64,000 nt of DNA from contig NW_002476433.1 in the NCBI RefSeq assembly GCF_000189635.1, positions 248,001-312,000 on the forward strand, in the 5' to 3' direction. Source of the stretch: Tetrahymena thermophila SB210. Its lineage: Eukaryota; Ciliophora; Oligohymenophorea; Hymenostomatida; Tetrahymenidae. The notes beneath the pieces were generated by a model. That model was not told where the DNA came from. It made no database searches and worked only from the letters and a program-made list of their open reading frames with translations. The translations under genes and the position numbers were made by a program. Position 1 is the first letter of the stretch, and every line of letters starts with the position of its first letter. Shown here in pieces: positions 61,243 through 64,000 of this stretch.

Positions 61243-63477
61243 ATGTTTATATAGAAAATTGATCTATTTTCTTCATAATTTAGTTTTAATATGAATGAGA
61301 ACTATATGAAAAGAAGTACCTTGATAGGTGCTTTTCTTTCTATTTTGGTTATTATTGCTAGTTTGACATACTTTATTTACATTCTTAAGTAATATTTTAC
61401 AAACTAAATAGAACCTAATTATAGATCTCAAAGTTTCATAGCTGATTACTAACTTGATATACCCTTGAGCAGCGATTTGGTTGGGTTTTAATTTGATTAT
61501 GGAAATAATTACGAGTTAGAAAATTAAAAGGATAAAACTTACATTGTTTAATTAGCCTTCTTTTATTATCTCAGTAACGAATAACATATGTTTATACCCC
61601 TTGAAATAATAGACTGCACTAGTCCTCATCTTTAAGGATTTAAATGCATAGATTTTAATAAACTTTCTAACTATACCTTGACACTTAACTCCAAGATTAA
61701 TTTGTAATCTTAGATTTAGATTTTAACATATGGATGTAGAGATATCGATGAGCTTAAAAAAACAGTGCCTGACAATTGCGCAGAATAAACAGAGATAGAC
61801 AAAATTATTAATGGTATAAATGCAGGTTAGAGATTTAAGCTTTACACATCTCAATACAATCCAACTACAGAAGTGACTTAAGTAAGTTACAGAAATATAG
61901 TTGTTTATACATACTCTATCTAATCTATTGTTACAATCTTAAGTACTTAGATTTAAACTACTACAATAAAGAAAGGTTTAATAGTTTAATCCTCAGAATC
62001 TTTTTCTTCTCCTATTTCTTATGATTAAGTTAGCCAATCAGTTGATAGATAGTACGCCCTTTCAATAGGAGTAGGTCCATACAGTATTGCAATGCTACAA
62101 GTTGAAGAAGTTGTTTAGTAAATTCAAATTCAATACTCAACTTTACCTTAAATACTTGCTTTGGTAAATAGTATTTTTGCTTTTTTAATGCTCATAGGAT
62201 TTATTGGTCGTTATGCTTCTTAAAAATCTATTCAAAAAGACTTTTTTATGTTATTTTTAAAGACAATCTATCAAGATTATTATTTAAAAAACATAATCAC
62301 TTTTAATTTTTTAAATGATTAATCTTAAAAAGAGTAACAATTAGAAAAGAATCAAAAAGAATCTGAGGACAAAAAATAATAATAAGATGAAGAAGTTGAT
62401 GAGGTCTATGAAAAATACGATAAACCCATATATGTCCCTGCCTTTCGTAATAAATTTAAGAATAATGTTGACTTTGAACAATCAAATTCTATTTCTCCGA
62501 AAAATGACTTTTCATAAAAGCCAATATTATATTCGAATCAATCCAGCCTTCAAACTACTTAAGATAAAAAAGAAATGCTGACTGAATATATTAGCGCTTT
62601 AAATGAGAGTAAAAAAGAAAATAATATAGATAACATGTTAAATTTTTAATAAGATCCTGTAATAAAATACTCAGACTTTAGCTAGGATAGTCCTTGGGGT
62701 AAAGATATGATTCGCAAGTTCTCTTTTTCCTAAAAATTAAGAAAAGCTTAATATATTAAAAGATCAAATTCTAGTTTGCTCTCCAATTCAAGTTTAAGAA
62801 AGAATCATCAAAGTGAAATAAAAAACTAAGACTAAAATTTGATTTTGTAAAAACTTTCTACCATACAAGACCAAAATATTTCTAAAAAAATTGAAGATAT
62901 CATTTTTACCAAAAAGTAATAAAAATTATTTTAAAATTTAAGATTTTACATACTATTTTCTATACAAAAAAAGTTATTTTAAAAGAGAAAAATAAAAAAC
63001 AAATTAATATCAAAACAATCAAATGAAGAAGAGAATTGAGTAATAAATTCAGAAAGAACTGAATATATTAAATTTTGTAAAGGATATTTTATTCTTAAAG
63101 AAAGCTGTATTGATGATGTTAAGTCAAGAACAGCTGGCTGCTCTTTAAGTCATTAGTTGTTCATAACAATTTTTAGACTTGAATTTAAATGAGAAATTAG
63201 AAAGCATTAAGCAGTTAGGTAAGTATTTCCTTTATTAATTTAATTCATGAATCACATTTTTTCTTTAAAAATAATAAATTGGTTAAAATTTTAAAATATA
63301 AATAAAGAATAAACTCATAACTTGAGCCATTATGAAAAATAATTTGCTCTGATGTAAAATGAAAAGTTTTAGCTACAATATTTAAATGATTTCTTTACTA
63401 AGTGTTAAAATGAAGATAATTTAAGCTAACTGGATTTAAAAATTATATAAACTCTTAAAAAATGTCATGTTAATTGA
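61243..63477 (+). CDS. Two-pass membrane protein, tandem copy 2 (675 aa)
   Basis: Paralogue of the gene at 57393 with the same exon lengths (1,673, 185 and 170 nt): join(61243..62915,63034..63218,63308..63477). N-terminus MFIQKIDLFSSQFSFNMN, then STLIGAFLSILVIIASLTYF; ectodomain cysteines conserved; segment 2 reads ALVNSIFAFLMLIGFIGRYA. The extracellular half is nearly identical to copy 1, whereas the cytosolic tail has many substitutions. The tail still keeps PAFRNKFKN, the motif NISKKIEDIIF and exons 2-3. The second donor here is a canonical GTAAGT. Both copies are open throughout under the ciliate code, so both are probably expressed membrane proteins; topology predicts cytosolic N- and C-termini. 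Confidence 0.8.
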
Positions 63478-64000
63478 TACTATTTGTTATTTTTTGAATT
63501 CAAATGCTGTTATGAATTTTGATTTCAATGAAAATCCTTCTAATTGCCTAGCAAAAAGTATTATTTATAATAAGATAATAATTACGTCAAATGAAAATGA
63601 TTTAAATTTGAACAAGTTATGACGACATAATTGATTTATTTATGTTTTTTTATCAAAACATAATGGATTTTTATTTTTAAATTAATTGACTACATGAATG
63701 TAAATTTCACCATAATTTAAGAATTTATTTTTTAATGATTATAATAATAATATAATCAAATTCTGATTATCAATAAAAAATTGATTTTGTATTTATTTAT
63801 TTAGATTGGTTCACTTTTTAAGAAAAGGAGAAAAAGATGATGTACTTTTTATAATAATAAAATACCCTTCAGATTTACTCAATATTCATAAAAGTCCTTT
63901 TTTTGTATCAACTTTTTAAAAATAAATATTAAATAATAATTGAGATAGAATACATATTAAATTATGATTAATGACATTAATTATTTTTTTCAAATTTTAA
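63478..64000. other. Intergenic, no gene seen
   Basis: A+T-rich 3' flank of membrane-protein copy 2 running to the window edge. No motif recognised. Confidence 0.5.

Noticed and set aside
1..64000. Chromosome-breakage sequence, telomere repeats, CRISPR array, rRNA or tRNA genes
   Set aside because: I looked for the Tetrahymena 15-bp breakage motif, CCCCAA repeats, regularly spaced repeats and tRNA arms on both strands and found none.

Overview
The window is very A+T-rich nuclear DNA (about four fifths A+T by eye) from a ciliate that reads TAA and TAG as glutamine and uses TGA as the only stop. Every gene below is full of in-frame TAA/TAG, stays open for hundreds of codons, and ends at TGA. 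Short GT...AG introns, long A+T-rich spacers and the gene families point to a Tetrahymena-like oligohymenophorean. A standard-code reading breaks these genes into small pieces. I see no telomere repeat and no chromosome-breakage sequence, and cannot tell macronuclear from micronuclear DNA, although three transposon-like features make that question matter.

Layout. 3.1-6.4 kb (-): leucine-rich-repeat (LRR) gene with roughly one repeat per exon. 7.6-14.8 kb (+): a 2,377-residue NACHT-WD40 (STAND/NLR-type) protein. 15.4-18.8 kb (-): leishmanolysin-like (M8) metallopeptidase with a Cys-rich tail. 20.4-23.5 kb (-): two tandem ADP-ribosyltransferase-like genes, one full length with an MGCCC acylation start, the other lacking its N-terminal part. 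25.7 kb (+): a small MGC-starting protein. 27.2-29.8 kb (+): a divergent XPB/ERCC3-type helicase. About 28.3-33.2 and 33.5-38.3 kb: a tandem segmental duplication of about 4.9 kb. Each unit holds the helicase 3' part (a pseudogene in the second), a decayed RING-gene relic and a longer EGF-TM-RING E3 ligase gene. The second ligase copy is broken by a 126-bp TA-bounded palindromic insertion. 39.1-40.0 kb (-): EamA/DMT transporter. 41.4 kb: a 181-bp MITE-like element with a perfect 6-bp target duplication. 45.8-46.9 kb (+): a second exon-per-repeat LRR gene. 48.1-54.3 kb (-): a hybrid histidine kinase of 1,643 residues. 57.4-59.6 and 61.2-63.5 kb (+): two tandem paralogous two-pass membrane proteins with identical exon lengths, separated by a spacer with a decayed hAT transposase.

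The genes do not form an operon or pathway. Common themes are sensing and signalling (NACHT-WD40, LRR, hybrid kinase, acylated ART-like protein, membrane E3), surface proteolysis, and local tandem duplication followed by decay. Exon boundaries were chosen by reading frame, GT/AG ends and paralogue agreement; none was tested against transcripts.
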